64,000 nt of DNA from Nocardioides sp. Iso805N (GTDB lineage Bacteria > Actinomycetota > Actinomycetes > Propionibacteriales > Nocardioidaceae), in the NCBI RefSeq assembly GCF_000364605.1, contig NZ_KB822578.1, positions 310,001-374,000 of the forward strand, written 5' to 3'. Under the pieces are notes generated by a model. The model was not told the DNA's origin and made no database searches. It worked only from the letters and a program-made list of their open reading frames with translations. This document shows positions 32,986 to 41,857 of this stretch, piece by piece (positions within the stretch are counted from its first letter, which is position 1; every line of letters starts with the position of its first letter). The translations under genes were made by a program, and so were the position numbers.

Positions 32986-35798
32986 GACGAGCTCCCGATC
33001 GAGGTGGCGGTGGGCTGGGCAGGGGGTACGGCGGAGCTCGCGTCGCCAGCTTCGCTCACGCCGGCCGCAGCGTCTGCGGCGCTCTCCTTGGTGAAGCGGC
33101 TCGTGCCGAGGTAGGCGTCGATGACCTCGGCGTTGGTGCGGATCTCCTCGGCCGTGCCGGCGCCGATGAGTGAGCCGAAGGCGAGGGCGTAGACCCGGTC
33201 GCAGCTGCGCAGCACCATGTCGATGTTGTGCTCCACGAGGAAGATCGCCATGCCGTGCTCGGTGGCAAGGTTGCGCAGGACGTCGCCGAGGTGACGGGTC
33301 TGGACGTCGCCGAGACCCGCGGCGGGCTCGTCGAGCAGCAGAACCGAGTGGCCGCCCGCGACGGCACGGGCGACAGCAAGCATGCGTCGCATCGCGTAGT
33401 CGAGATCCTCGACGCGCACATCGAGGAAGGGGGCCAGGCCGAAGCTGTCGACCGCGGCGAGTGCGGCGGGGGTCAGCCGGTCGTGGCTCGGTACCACCAG
33501 GTTGGTCACATAGGCCTTGAGATCGCGGTCGTCACAGGCGGTGAGCAGGTTCTCCCGCACGGTCAGGTCGTCGAACAGCTCGAGCGATTGGAAGGATCGG
33601 CCCAAGCCTGCGCGGACCCGCCGTTCTCGGGACCAACGATCGATCCGCTCCTCACCGAGCCGGATCTCGCCCGAGGCGGGTGTGTTGAATCCGGTCACGG
33701 CGTCGATGCAGGTGCTCTTGCCCGCGCCGTTGGGCCCGATGAGCCCGACGACCTCGCCGGGCTGTACGTCGAGGGAGAGCGCGTCGAGGGCGACGACCCC
33801 GCCGAACCGGACCGTGACGTCGCGCAGCTGGAGGGCCTTCGGCGTCACCCGGTGCACGGAGGAGGGAACGGCCGGCTCCGAGGCCACCTCGGTCGCCCGG
33901 CCGACTGCGGCGGAGCGGGTGCCGGCCCTGGCGGCGCGTCGGCTCGCCAGGCGGTCCTGAACCTTGCGCGGCACCATCGTGAACGCCAGACCGTCAGGCG
34001 CGTAGGTGAGCATGAAGAGGAGGCCGACTCCGCTGACGAGACCGATCCACAGCGCCACCTTCGAGCCGAGGAAGCTGAAGATCTGCTGTCCCAGCGAATC
34101 GGGCTGGAAGCCGCTGCCGACGATCGGGCCGAGAGGGGTGCCGGCACCGCCGAGGACGGCGTTCTGCATTCCGGTGACCGACTGGAGACCGGAGAAGGCG
34201 GTGAACTGCAACAGCGGGCTGCGGAACGCCAACAGGATTCCGCCGAGGGACGCGATCATGCCTCCGAGAACGAACGCGTACAGCTTGGCTTGTGTCACGG
34301 AGATGCCGAGAGCAGCGGCGGCTCGCTCATTGGTGCGCACGGCGATGAGCCGACGTCCCGCCCGCGAGCGGCGCAGGTTCGTGATGACGAGACCCACCAG
34401 TGCAAGGACGATCAGGGTGAAGGTCGCATAGCGCTTGGGATAGAAGAGCCCGTTGACGTCGATCCCGAAGACGTGGGTGTCGCCGACGTCGTAGCCCGAG
34501 GGGCCCCCGGCGAGGGCCGAGTTGCCGAACACGACCGCCTCCAGCGAGATGGCCAGGCCGAGCGTCAGGATCGCGAGGTAGACGCCACGGGTGCGCACTC
34601 CTGCCAGGCCGACGACGACACCCACCGGGATCGCGGTGAGCATCCCGGCGAGCACGGCGACCTCGAACGGCCACCCGTGACTGGCCACCAGCCAGCCGGA
34701 GACCAGGGCACCAAGACCGGCGAAGCCGAACTGCATCAAGGACAGCTGACCCGCATAGCCGGTGACGACCACGAACGACATCAGGATCAGCGCGCCGAGG
34801 AGTTGCGCCTGGACCGCGTTGACCCACGTCAGGGGAAGTACCGTCCAGATGCAGACGAGCGTGACGGCGAGGGCCACCGCGACAGTGACCGGTGCCACCC
34901 GCCCGGTACCGAGTCGGGGCATCCGGCCGAAGGTCTCGTCCTTGCCCGCGACCCGCTTGCCACGGGCGAGCAGGACGACGGTCACCAGCAGGAACGGAAC
35001 CGCCGTACCCCAGCCGGGTTGGGTCACGTAGCGGGTCACCTCGGACTGCGCGACCCCGATGACGAGACCGGCGATGACGGTCAGCGGGAACGAGGAGAAC
35101 CGTCCCACCACAGCGGCGGCCAGCACCGGGATCACCAGGTAGGTCAGGTTCGCCGTCCCGAGTCCGGTGATGGGCACCAGCAGGATCGCCGCGAGGCCAC
35201 CGAGCGCCGAGCCGACGGCCCAGTTCGCGGCCGCGATCAGGTTCGGCGAGACGGCGAGGGCCGCCGCGGCGCGCGGGTTCTCGGCTACGGCTGTGGTGGC
35301 GACCCCGAAGCGGGTGAAGCGGTAGATCAGCCAGAGACCGACCGTGGCGAGGATGACGATCCCGAAGATGTAGATCCGGTCCTGACCGATCTCCGCGCCG
35401 AAGATGCTGACCGGCGAGATCGGGAGCAACGACGGGATCACCTTCGGCAGATCGCCGTAGATGATCATGACAGCCGACTGGAGCACGACGAGGAGGGCCA
35501 GCGTCGCGACGATCTTCGCCAGCGCCGATGCGCCGTGCATCAGGCGAAGGATCAGCAGGTGGAAGAGAGCGCCCAGCAGGGCCGAGGCGAGGACGCCGAT
35601 GACCACCGAGACGATCTGAGGCAGGCCGTGTTGCTCCCGGGCCTCGAAGTATCCGTAGGCACCGATCATGCCGACCGCGCCTTGCGCGAAGTTGACCACG
35701 CCCGAGCCGCGGTGGACCAGCACCAGGCCGATGGCGGCGAGGGCGTACAACGATCCCGCCCCCAGCCCCAGCGCGGCGAATCTCCAGATCTCGGTCAT
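32982..35798 (-). CDS. fused LivH-LivM-LivG ABC transporter protein
   Basis: 938 residues holding three parts that are usually separate. A LivH-like permease at about 1-290 starts EIWRFAALGLGAGSLYALAA. A LivM-like permease follows at about 300-610, with GQLSLMQFGFAGLGALVSGW and GVYLAILTLGLAISLEAVVF. A LivG-like ATPase occupies about 655-910. Its Walker A is GLIGPNGAGKSTCIDAVTGF, Walker B SVLLLDEPAAGLGD and switch IFLVEHNIDMV. The ABC signature is degenerate: LDYAMRRMLAVARAVA where LSGGQ or LAYGQQR is usual. The frame is continuous with no internal stop. AGGAA precedes the ATG. It sits between the binding protein gene (34 bp) and LivF. Confidence 0.92.
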   Translation of the reverse strand: MTEIWRFAALGLGAGSLYALAAIGLVLVHRGSGVVNFAQGAVGMIGAYGYFEAREQHGLPQIVSVVIGVLASALLGALFHLLILRLMHGASALAKIVATLALLVVLQSAVMIIYGDLPKVIPSLLPISPVSIFGAEIGQDRIYIFGIVILATVGLWLIYRFTRFGVATTAVAENPRAAAALAVSPNLIAAANWAVGSALGGLAAILLVPITGLGTANLTYLVIPVLAAAVVGRFSSFPLTVIAGLVIGVAQSEVTRYVTQPGWGTAVPFLLVTVVLLARGKRVAGKDETFGRMPRLGTGRVAPVTVAVALAVTLVCIWTVLPLTWVNAVQAQLLGALILMSFVVVTGYAGQLSLMQFGFAGLGALVSGWLVASHGWPFEVAVLAGMLTAIPVGVVVGLAGVRTRGVYLAILTLGLAISLEAVVFGNSALAGGPSGYDVGDTHVFGIDVNGLFYPKRYATFTLIVLALVGLVITNLRRSRAGRRLIAVRTNERAAAALGISVTQAKLYAFVLGGMIASLGGILLAFRSPLLQFTAFSGLQSVTGMQNAVLGGAGTPLGPIVGSGFQPDSLGQQIFSFLGSKVALWIGLVSGVGLLFMLTYAPDGLAFTMVPRKVQDRLASRRAARAGTRSAAVGRATEVASEPAVPSSVHRVTPKALQLRDVTVRFGGVVALDALSLDVQPGEVVGLIGPNGAGKSTCIDAVTGFNTPASGEIRLGEERIDRWSRERRVRAGLGRSFQSLELFDDLTVRENLLTACDDRDLKAYVTNLVVPSHDRLTPAALAAVDSFGLAPFLDVRVEDLDYAMRRMLAVARAVAGGHSVLLLDEPAAGLGDVQTRHLGDVLRNLATEHGMAIFLVEHNIDMVLRSCDRVYALAFGSLIGAGTAEEIRTNAEVIDAYLGTSRFTKESAADAAAGVSEAGDASSAVPPAQPTATSIGSSS

Positions 35799-35832
35799 CG
35801 CAGATTCCTGTTCGTCCTCGCGCCGGCGTCCA

Positions 35833-37035
35833 CTACTTGCCCGTCAGCAGACTGGAGATGTCGTAGAAGGTGCCCTGGCTGACGGGCTTGCCGTTCTCGA
35901 CCTTGTAGGTGATGCCGTAGTGGTTGAAGATCCGCGAGAAGGTCTTGCTGTCCAGCGGTGCCGTCGACCACGGCGGAATGACGCCGTCGACGTCGACGTT
36001 GACCAGGCCGTCGAGCGCCTTGGTGAGCCCTGCGGCGTCGAGGCTTCCACGGGCGGTCGCAAAGGCTGCCGCGAGGACCTTCGCACTGACGAAGGCGGTC
36101 AGTGCCTGCTCGGTGAGGGGAGCCTTGGCGTCGACCGCCTGCATGGCGGTCTTGGCCTGCTGGACGCCGGCGGCCGGGTCATCGGCATTGAGCTGGGAGT
36201 CGGTCACGAGCAGGCCGTCGGTGAGCGGGCCGAGGGCGGCGAGCACCTGCTGGCTGAACACGGCCGAGATGCCGCCGACGGTGACCTTCGCGCCGCTCTG
36301 CTTCAACGCGGTGAGCGCCTGGGCGGCTCCTGTCGGGGCCAGGCTGATCGCGACGCACTGCGCGCCGGCGCCGACGACCTTCGCGACCGCGGGGGAGAGG
36401 TCGGCGGCGTTGGCGGCCACCGCTGCACGCGCTACCTCTTTGCCACCGAGTCCCTCGAAGCCTTCCTTGATGTAGTTGACAAGGAAGTCAGATCCATCGA
36501 GATAGATGATGCCTAGCTTGGTGCATCCGGAGTGCGCCAGACCCGCGCCGAGAGCGACGTACTGGGAGAACGACTCCGAGACCGGATAGCTGTTGGCGCT
36601 GTGGGCGTCACCCGTGCCGAGCACCGGGATCTTGGCCTTCGTGAGGATGCTCATGTCCTGGCCGCCGCCGCTGAAACCGATGACGGCTCCGGCGACCTTG
36701 TCGACCACCGCCTGTTGCTCACAGGCCAAGAACCCGGGTGCAGTCCCCTTGGCATCGCAGGTCTCGACCTCGACACCCGGGAAGTCCTTCAGGACTCCCT
36801 TCACCATCGGGACGATCTCCGGGAGCGTGAACGGGATCGTGCTGGTGAAATCGCCCGTGACCAGGATCTTTGCTTTGACCGAGCTCTGCGAACCACTCGA
36901 TGCGGTCGTGCCGTCGGCATGCGGATCGTTGCCGCTGGCCGCGGAGTCGTCGCCGGACGAGCCGCATGCGGAGAGGGTGAGGAGCGCCGCTGCGCCCATC
37001 GCTGCCCACGCTGTCAGTGCCTTCTTGGGGTACAT
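35833..37035 (-). CDS. ABC transporter substrate-binding lipoprotein (Liv type)
   Basis: 400 residues. The N-terminus is a lipoprotein signal: YPKKALTAWAAMGAAALLTL, then the lipobox LSAC with Cys as the lipidated residue. A Ser/Gly/Asp-rich linker follows. The periplasmic-binding-protein fold (Peripla_BP type 1) contains KILVTGDFTSTIPFTLPEIV and VVDKVAGAVIGFSGGGQDMS. Its cognate permease and ATPases are encoded directly downstream. An AGGAG stands 7 bases before the ATG. It heads the Liv-TetR operon; the divergent tannase-like gene shares a 308-bp control region. Confidence 0.92.
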   Translation of the reverse strand: MYPKKALTAWAAMGAAALLTLSACGSSGDDSAASGNDPHADGTTASSGSQSSVKAKILVTGDFTSTIPFTLPEIVPMVKGVLKDFPGVEVETCDAKGTAPGFLACEQQAVVDKVAGAVIGFSGGGQDMSILTKAKIPVLGTGDAHSANSYPVSESFSQYVALGAGLAHSGCTKLGIIYLDGSDFLVNYIKEGFEGLGGKEVARAAVAANAADLSPAVAKVVGAGAQCVAISLAPTGAAQALTALKQSGAKVTVGGISAVFSQQVLAALGPLTDGLLVTDSQLNADDPAAGVQQAKTAMQAVDAKAPLTEQALTAFVSAKVLAAAFATARGSLDAAGLTKALDGLVNVDVDGVIPPWSTAPLDSKTFSRIFNHYGITYKVENGKPVSQGTFYDISSLLTGK

Positions 37036-37159
37036 CAGATCTCCTGTGATTGGGATGTCACGGGCAGCGCCGATGCCGCCCGTGCCCTCGCAGCCGATAG
37101 CTCTCCCGAGTGATGCAGGCCCGCTCCCGTTACGGGGGCCTGGCCGTGATTGCGATGTG

Positions 37160-37198
37160 AGCCTAGACACACCCGGGCAGTGCGTCAACGTTGTTCAC
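37160..37198 (-). promoter_or_regulatory. Liv operon promoter with GTCAAC-N3-GTTCAC operator
   Basis: On the minus strand TTGACG (37188-37183), 17-base spacer, TAGGCT (37165-37160). The palindrome GTCAACGTTGTTCAC (37184-37198) overlaps the -35 box. The remaining leader to the ATG at 37035 (about 125 bases) shows no riboswitch-like structure that could be recognised. Confidence 0.65.
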
Positions 37199-37217
37199 AA
37201 TCCGTGACACTTCCGTT

Positions 37218-37256
37218 GTGAACGCTGTTGACACAAGGTGACGCTAGCGCCAGAGT
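37218..37256 (+). promoter_or_regulatory. tannase-like gene promoter with two different operators
   Basis: TTGACA (37228-37233), 17-base spacer, CAGAGT (37251-37256). GTGAACGCTGTTGAC (37218-37232) covers the -35 box, and TGACGCTAGCGCCA (37239-37252, 13 of 14 bases of a perfect palindrome) fills the spacer. This is the only promoter where strong forms of both palindromes meet. Confidence 0.65.
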
Positions 37257-37343
37257 CGCCCCCATAAGCACGTGCCTCAGAGCCGACTTCGGGCGCGACC
37301 TCGCGCATGCCGGGCCGACTCCGCACCGGACCGAAGGACAGCC

Positions 37344-39437
37344 ATGACAACACTCACTGCCAGCATCGACTGCGAGAGCTACCGGGTCACCGACCAGCAC
37401 TTCGGTGCGCCGTACATCGACCTTGACGAGGAGCGGGAGACGCCGGTTCCGCACCGCCAGATCCATGGCGGATTCGCCGACTGCGATACCCGCTTCACGT
37501 TCTACTTCCCCCCGAAGGACCAGTGGCAGGGTCGGCTGGTCATGCCGATGGAGGGAGCCCACGCCGGACACGAGGACTTCTTCGGGGGAGCGCTCGGCGA
37601 GGCCATGGGCGGCCTGCCGCTGACCGCACGCGTCGGCGGCTACATGGTCGAGACCAACATGGGACACATCGGCGACGACATCGACGCGAAGGGCGGCGAG
37701 GACGCGACGCTCTACGGCTGGCGGGCCGCGGTCGAGGGCGCGCGCTTCTCCAAGTACGTCGCCCGGCAGGTCTACGGGGTCGAGCCCCATCATTCCTACG
37801 TGTGGGGCGGCAGCGGCGGCGGACGTCGATCACCGCTCGTCCTGGAGAACGCGCCCGACGTCTTCGACGGCGCGATGCCGTTCATGGGTGGCGGCGACGT
37901 GCGGCCGTTCCCGGCCACCGAGCGCATCAAGGGTGCGCAGGTGATGAGCTTCGCGTGCATGTTCAACGTGCAGCGACTGCTTCGCGACCCCGGCACTGCG
38001 AGCCGACTCATCGACGCGATGCAGCCCGGTGGCACGGGCAACCCCTTCGAGGGACTCGACACCCACCAGGCCGAGGAGCTGGCCAGCCTGTACCGCCAGG
38101 GCTTCCCGCACGGCAACGAGTTCATGATCTTCACGCCGATGGGTCAGATCTGGCTCTGGTCGTCCATCGCCGACCTCCTGGTGGAGCAGGACCCGACCTA
38201 CTTCGATGACTTCTGGACCAAGCCGGGCTACATCGGCCATGACCTCCCGACTGCGGTCGAGCGGGACGTGATCGACGTCAGGACCACGGTCAGCAGGGTC
38301 GTGACCGTGCGCGACCTGCTGACCGATCCGGCGTTCGAGGCGCCGGAGTACATGATGACCAAGACGATGGCCGGGCTGATGGCCGGCGAAGCCGGCATGG
38401 ACATGGCCTACGCGATCGAGGTCAAGGGGCTACCGGAGGGGTATCGCCTCGGTGCCGGGCTGCAGCTCACCAGCGGTGAGGCGGCCGGGCGCCAGCTGTA
38501 CGCCATCAGCACTGTCGGGGACCTGTTCGCCTGCGACGGGCACGGCGAGGCGAACCTCAAGCGATTCGAGGGGGTGAAGGCGGGCGACGAGATCCACGTC
38601 GACAACCGGAAGTTCCTGGCCTTCTGCTACTTCCACCGTCACCACCTCATGGAGGACGCCCAGTTCGACTCACTGCGCCACGACGGGCAGGCCATCTACC
38701 GTCAGCACCCGGTGCCGCTCATGTCGCCGCTGATGGGCGTGTCCTACACGGGCCACTACGCCGGCAAGCTGTTGTGGATGCAGCACACCCACGATTCCTC
38801 GCTCTGGCCCGGCCAGGGTCTGATCTATCGCGACGCGGTGATGGCAACCGGTGGTCCCGACTTCGCCGCGGACCACTACCGGTTGCAGTGGACGCAGAAC
38901 GCAGAGCACATACCGCCGTCGTACCTGCCCAACGGCCCGACCCGAGCAACGGCTACATGGCTGATCGACTACTTCCCGATCATCGAGCAGGGACTCGCCG
39001 ACCTGATCTCCTGGACCGAAGGCGGCGAGGCGCCGTCGAACACGGCCTTCGAGTGGGTCGACGGACAGGTGAAGCTGCCTGCCTCGGCATCCGCCCGGGG
39101 TGGCATCCAGCCCGTCGTCAGCGTGACCGCCGATGGCGGCGTGCGGACCCACGTCGCCGCGGGTGATCAGGTTCAGCTGGTCGTCGACACGGAGGTGCCG
39201 CCCCATGCTGGGACGATCGTCTCGGTCGAGTGGGACTGGGACGGTTCCGGCTCCTTCCCGTTCCAGCATGAGGTGACGGGTAGGGACACGGCGCTGACGC
39301 TCCAGGCCAGTCATGTCTACGACACGTCGGGCACGTACTTCGTCACGGCACGGGTGCGCTCGCAGCGGGACGGCGACGCGTCGCAGGTGCACCGGTTGAT
39401 CACGAACGTCGCGTCCGCGCGCATCGTCGTCAGCTGA
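37344..39437 (+). CDS. tannase/feruloyl-esterase-like alpha/beta hydrolase with C-terminal PKD-like domain
   Basis: 697 residues from the ATG at 37344 (GAAGGA 6 bases upstream). The hydrolase part (about 1-590) has the nucleophile elbow in HHSYVWGGSGGGRRSPLVLE and VFDGAMPFMGGGDVRPF, as in tannase-related esterases. The C-terminal 100 residues look like a PKD/Ig-type beta sandwich: VVDTEVPPHAGTIVSVEWDW, DGSGSFPFQHEV, and HVYDTSGTYFVTARVRSQ. There is no signal peptide, although PKD domains are usually outside the cell, so a cytoplasmic esterase is likely. The substrate may be an ester brought in by the Liv transporter, with which it shares a control region; this is inference. Confidence 0.75.
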   Translation: MTTLTASIDCESYRVTDQHFGAPYIDLDEERETPVPHRQIHGGFADCDTRFTFYFPPKDQWQGRLVMPMEGAHAGHEDFFGGALGEAMGGLPLTARVGGYMVETNMGHIGDDIDAKGGEDATLYGWRAAVEGARFSKYVARQVYGVEPHHSYVWGGSGGGRRSPLVLENAPDVFDGAMPFMGGGDVRPFPATERIKGAQVMSFACMFNVQRLLRDPGTASRLIDAMQPGGTGNPFEGLDTHQAEELASLYRQGFPHGNEFMIFTPMGQIWLWSSIADLLVEQDPTYFDDFWTKPGYIGHDLPTAVERDVIDVRTTVSRVVTVRDLLTDPAFEAPEYMMTKTMAGLMAGEAGMDMAYAIEVKGLPEGYRLGAGLQLTSGEAAGRQLYAISTVGDLFACDGHGEANLKRFEGVKAGDEIHVDNRKFLAFCYFHRHHLMEDAQFDSLRHDGQAIYRQHPVPLMSPLMGVSYTGHYAGKLLWMQHTHDSSLWPGQGLIYRDAVMATGGPDFAADHYRLQWTQNAEHIPPSYLPNGPTRATATWLIDYFPIIEQGLADLISWTEGGEAPSNTAFEWVDGQVKLPASASARGGIQPVVSVTADGGVRTHVAAGDQVQLVVDTEVPPHAGTIVSVEWDWDGSGSFPFQHEVTGRDTALTLQASHVYDTSGTYFVTARVRSQRDGDASQVHRLITNVASARIVVS

Positions 39438-39464
39438 GCGCCGGCCACCCGGGGCGGCGACGGG

Positions 39465-39496
39465 CCGGCCCTGACCTCGATCGGGGTCACGGCCGG
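39465..39496 (+). terminator. terminator after tannase-like gene
   Basis: CCGGCC-C-TGACC (39465-39476) pairs with GGTCA-C-GGCCGG (39485-39496): 11 pairs, one mismatch and an 8-base loop, 27 bases after the stop. The following 116 bp before the monooxygenase start contain no clear promoter. Confidence 0.65.
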
Positions 39497-39612
39497 TCCC
39501 GCCGGCGCCCTTCGCGGCACCGAACCACAAGGCAGCCCGCCGATCCCATGGACCATGTCGCCCGCGTCTGCGACGATCTTGTAGCGCTCGACGCGGGCTG
39601 ATGAGGAGAGAA

Positions 39613-41247
39613 GTGTCAGACAATCACCATCTCGACGTCATCGTCGTCGGGGCCGGCCCCTGCGGCATCACGCTGGCGAACCTGCTGGCGATGTGGGGCA
39701 TCCGCGCGGTCGTGATCGATGCGGAGCCGGACATCTACGAACACCCCCGTGCGGTCGGGATCGATGACGAGTCGTTGCGGACCTATCAGACAGTCGGGGT
39801 CGTCGAGCGGTTGCTCGAGGACATCACCCAGAACACGCCGATCCGCTACTACACGTCCTGGGGCCGGTTGATGGCGCACGTCGAGCCAAGTGTTCGGCCG
39901 TTCGGCTGGCCGCGGCGCAACAACTTCCTCCAGCCCCTGTTCGAGGCGGCGTTGCGGGAGCGTCTGGCCGCCAGCGAGACCGTCGAGCTGCGTCTCGGCA
40001 CCACGCTGACGGCGTACGAGCAGGACGTGGACGGGGTGCGTGCCTTCGTCGAGGACTCCGACGGCACCACCTCGTTGCTCACCGCTCGTTATCTCGTGGG
40101 CACCGATGGCGGGCGCAGCACCGTGCGCAAGGTCGCCGGCATCGAGATGGTCGGCAGCACCGCACCGCAGAAGTGGCTGGTGGTCGACGTCGAGGACGAC
40201 GACCTCGATGCGCCGTACTCGGCCGTCTATTGCGATCCCCGACGGCCGGTGCTGATGGTGCCGCTGCCGTATGGCCATCGGCGCTGGGAGTTCAAGCTTC
40301 TCCCCGAGGACGACGAGGTGGCGTTGAGCGAGCCGGGGCGGGTGTTGCGTGACCTGGTCGCACCGAGGTATCCCGAGGGGTCGCGCCCCCGGGTGCTGCG
40401 CAGCACCGTCTACTGGCACCACTCGCGTACGGCGGAGCGCTTCCGTGACCGGCGGGTGTTCCTCGCCGGCGACGCGGCGCACCTGCAGCCGCCGTTCTTC
40501 GGTCAGGGCATGAACTCCGGCATCCGTGATGCCACCAACCTGGCCTGGAAGCTGGCGTACGTGATCGACGGCCACGCCGGTGACGCGCTGCTCGACACCT
40601 ACGACGCCGAGCGGCGCGAGCACGCCAGCACGATGGTGCAGTTCGCCACTCGGATGGGGGAGATGTACGCCCCGCGCAATCGGGTCACGGAACGATTCCG
40701 CGATCTGGCCTTCCGCGGTGCGCAGCGGATCCCCGGTGCGCGCGACTACATCCTGCAGATGAAGTACAAGCCGATGCCTCGCTACCGGCAGGGCGCCGTG
40801 CTGCCCTATGTCGGTGGTCTGCCGGGGGCGCCGGTCGGCACGATGTTCGGCCAGCCCGACGTGGAGACCGCGAGTGGCGATCGGGTCAAGCTCGACGACG
40901 CTCTGGGCACGTCCTTCGCCGTGCTCGGCCTGCACCGCGATCCCGAGGTGTCGCTCAGCCCGCAAGCGGCGGACTGGTGGCGATCGATCGGTGCGCGCTT
41001 CGTGCAGGTGCTTGCTCCGCGAAGCGGTCCGGGTCCGGAGGCCGGAACCCGTCGCAAGCGCCCGAGCGAGAGCGCTGACGCTGGGTCCGTGCAGGTCGAG
41101 GACGTCGACGGGTTCTTCCGTGACTGGCTGCTGCGCCGGCCCGAGGATGAGGTGATCGTGTTGCGTCCGGACCGCTACGTCGCCGCGATCTGCTCGAAGG
41201 ACGACCTCGAGCAGGTCACCGCGCAGATGCGGCGGCTGCTGGAGTGA
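39613..41247 (+). CDS. FAD-dependent aromatic monooxygenase (MhpA/PheA-type)
   Basis: 544 residues from a GTG at 39613 with GAGGAGA 5 bases upstream. The FAD fingerprint is VIVVGAGPCGITLANLLAMW, the DG motif YLVGTDGGRSTVRK, and the second FAD motif RVFLAGDAAHLQPPFFGQG with MNSGIRDATNLAWKLAY. The C-terminal thioredoxin-like part (about 390-540) is typical of phenol hydroxylase/MhpA relatives. The likely reaction is NAD(P)H- and O2-dependent ring hydroxylation. It could make the catechol for ring cleavage, though the cleaving dioxygenase is not in view. Its 3' end overlaps the convergent isochorismatase-like gene by 32 bp. Confidence 0.9.
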   Translation: MSDNHHLDVIVVGAGPCGITLANLLAMWGIRAVVIDAEPDIYEHPRAVGIDDESLRTYQTVGVVERLLEDITQNTPIRYYTSWGRLMAHVEPSVRPFGWPRRNNFLQPLFEAALRERLAASETVELRLGTTLTAYEQDVDGVRAFVEDSDGTTSLLTARYLVGTDGGRSTVRKVAGIEMVGSTAPQKWLVVDVEDDDLDAPYSAVYCDPRRPVLMVPLPYGHRRWEFKLLPEDDEVALSEPGRVLRDLVAPRYPEGSRPRVLRSTVYWHHSRTAERFRDRRVFLAGDAAHLQPPFFGQGMNSGIRDATNLAWKLAYVIDGHAGDALLDTYDAERREHASTMVQFATRMGEMYAPRNRVTERFRDLAFRGAQRIPGARDYILQMKYKPMPRYRQGAVLPYVGGLPGAPVGTMFGQPDVETASGDRVKLDDALGTSFAVLGLHRDPEVSLSPQAADWWRSIGARFVQVLAPRSGPGPEAGTRRKRPSESADAGSVQVEDVDGFFRDWLLRRPEDEVIVLRPDRYVAAICSKDDLEQVTAQMRRLLE

Positions 41248-41851
41248 CGTGGCGGGGGAGTCGAGCAACGACCTCCTCGGCGCTGGAGATCCGTGCCGTC
41301 AGCGTGAGCTGGTTGGTGACCAGGAACTCGTGCGTCTGCGCCGAGGAGCCGGCCGTGCAGTCCTCGGCCAGGACGACGTCGTAGCCCCGGTTGACCGCCT
41401 CGACGGCGAGGCCGGGCAGCGCGAGGTTGGTGGAGACGCCGACCAGGACGAGTGTCCGCACGCCGTTGAGGCGCAACGTCGCGTCGAGGTCGGTGCCGTA
41501 GAACGCCGTGAGGCCGGTCGCACGGGTGCTGACGAAGTCTGAGGGTCGGGGGCCGAGCTCCGGCGGGATCTCCACGTCCGGCGTGCCGGCCGCCATGCTG
41601 TGCGCGCGCAGCGCCATCACACCGAGATAGGAGTTGGGCAGCATGCCCGCCTGGTCGGGCCTGTGCTCGATGATGCAGTGGACCACGGGGAGCCGGTGCT
41701 GGCGGAAGTGGTCGGCGAGCGCTCCGATGCGCGGCACGATGCCGCGGCTGGCGGCCTGCTCGGCCAGCCCGCTGGAGACCGAGCGGTCAGCGTCGAGAAT
41801 GCCTCGTTGACACTCGCTGATGATCAGTGCCGGTGCTTCATAAGGGCTCAC
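41216..41851 (-). CDS. isochorismatase/cysteine-hydrolase fold protein lacking the usual catalytic residues
   Basis: 211 residues from the GTG at 41851; the frame is open to a TTG at 41881, so the start is uncertain. The fold is clear: ALIISECQRGILDADRS, LPVVHCIIEHRPDQAG, TGLTAFYGTDLDATLRLNGV and LVLVGVSTNLALPGLAVEAV. The first-strand Asp of cysteine hydrolases is Glu (SECQ), and the nucleophile Cys position reads Ala or Leu (STNLAL). A nitrilase-like cysteine mechanism is therefore unlikely. A hydrolase that uses other residues, as isochorismatases do, or a non-catalytic role is possible. It is divergent from the P450 operon. Confidence 0.8.
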   Translation of the reverse strand: MSPYEAPALIISECQRGILDADRSVSSGLAEQAASRGIVPRIGALADHFRQHRLPVVHCIIEHRPDQAGMLPNSYLGVMALRAHSMAAGTPDVEIPPELGPRPSDFVSTRATGLTAFYGTDLDATLRLNGVRTLVLVGVSTNLALPGLAVEAVNRGYDVVLAEDCTAGSSAQTHEFLVTNQLTLTARISSAEEVVARLPRHVTPAAAASAR

Positions 41852-41857
41852 GAAAAG

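Noticed and set aside
33228..35882. 884-residue plus-strand open frame opposite the LivHMG gene
   Set aside because: Composition of a shadow frame (runs of Asp, Arg, Glu, Gln, Gly); the opposite strand encodes clear transporter domains.
37036..37343. Riboswitch in the Liv/tannase-like divergent leader
   Set aside because: No conserved aptamer pattern or terminator/antiterminator pair was recognised; the region is explained by two promoters and their palindromes.
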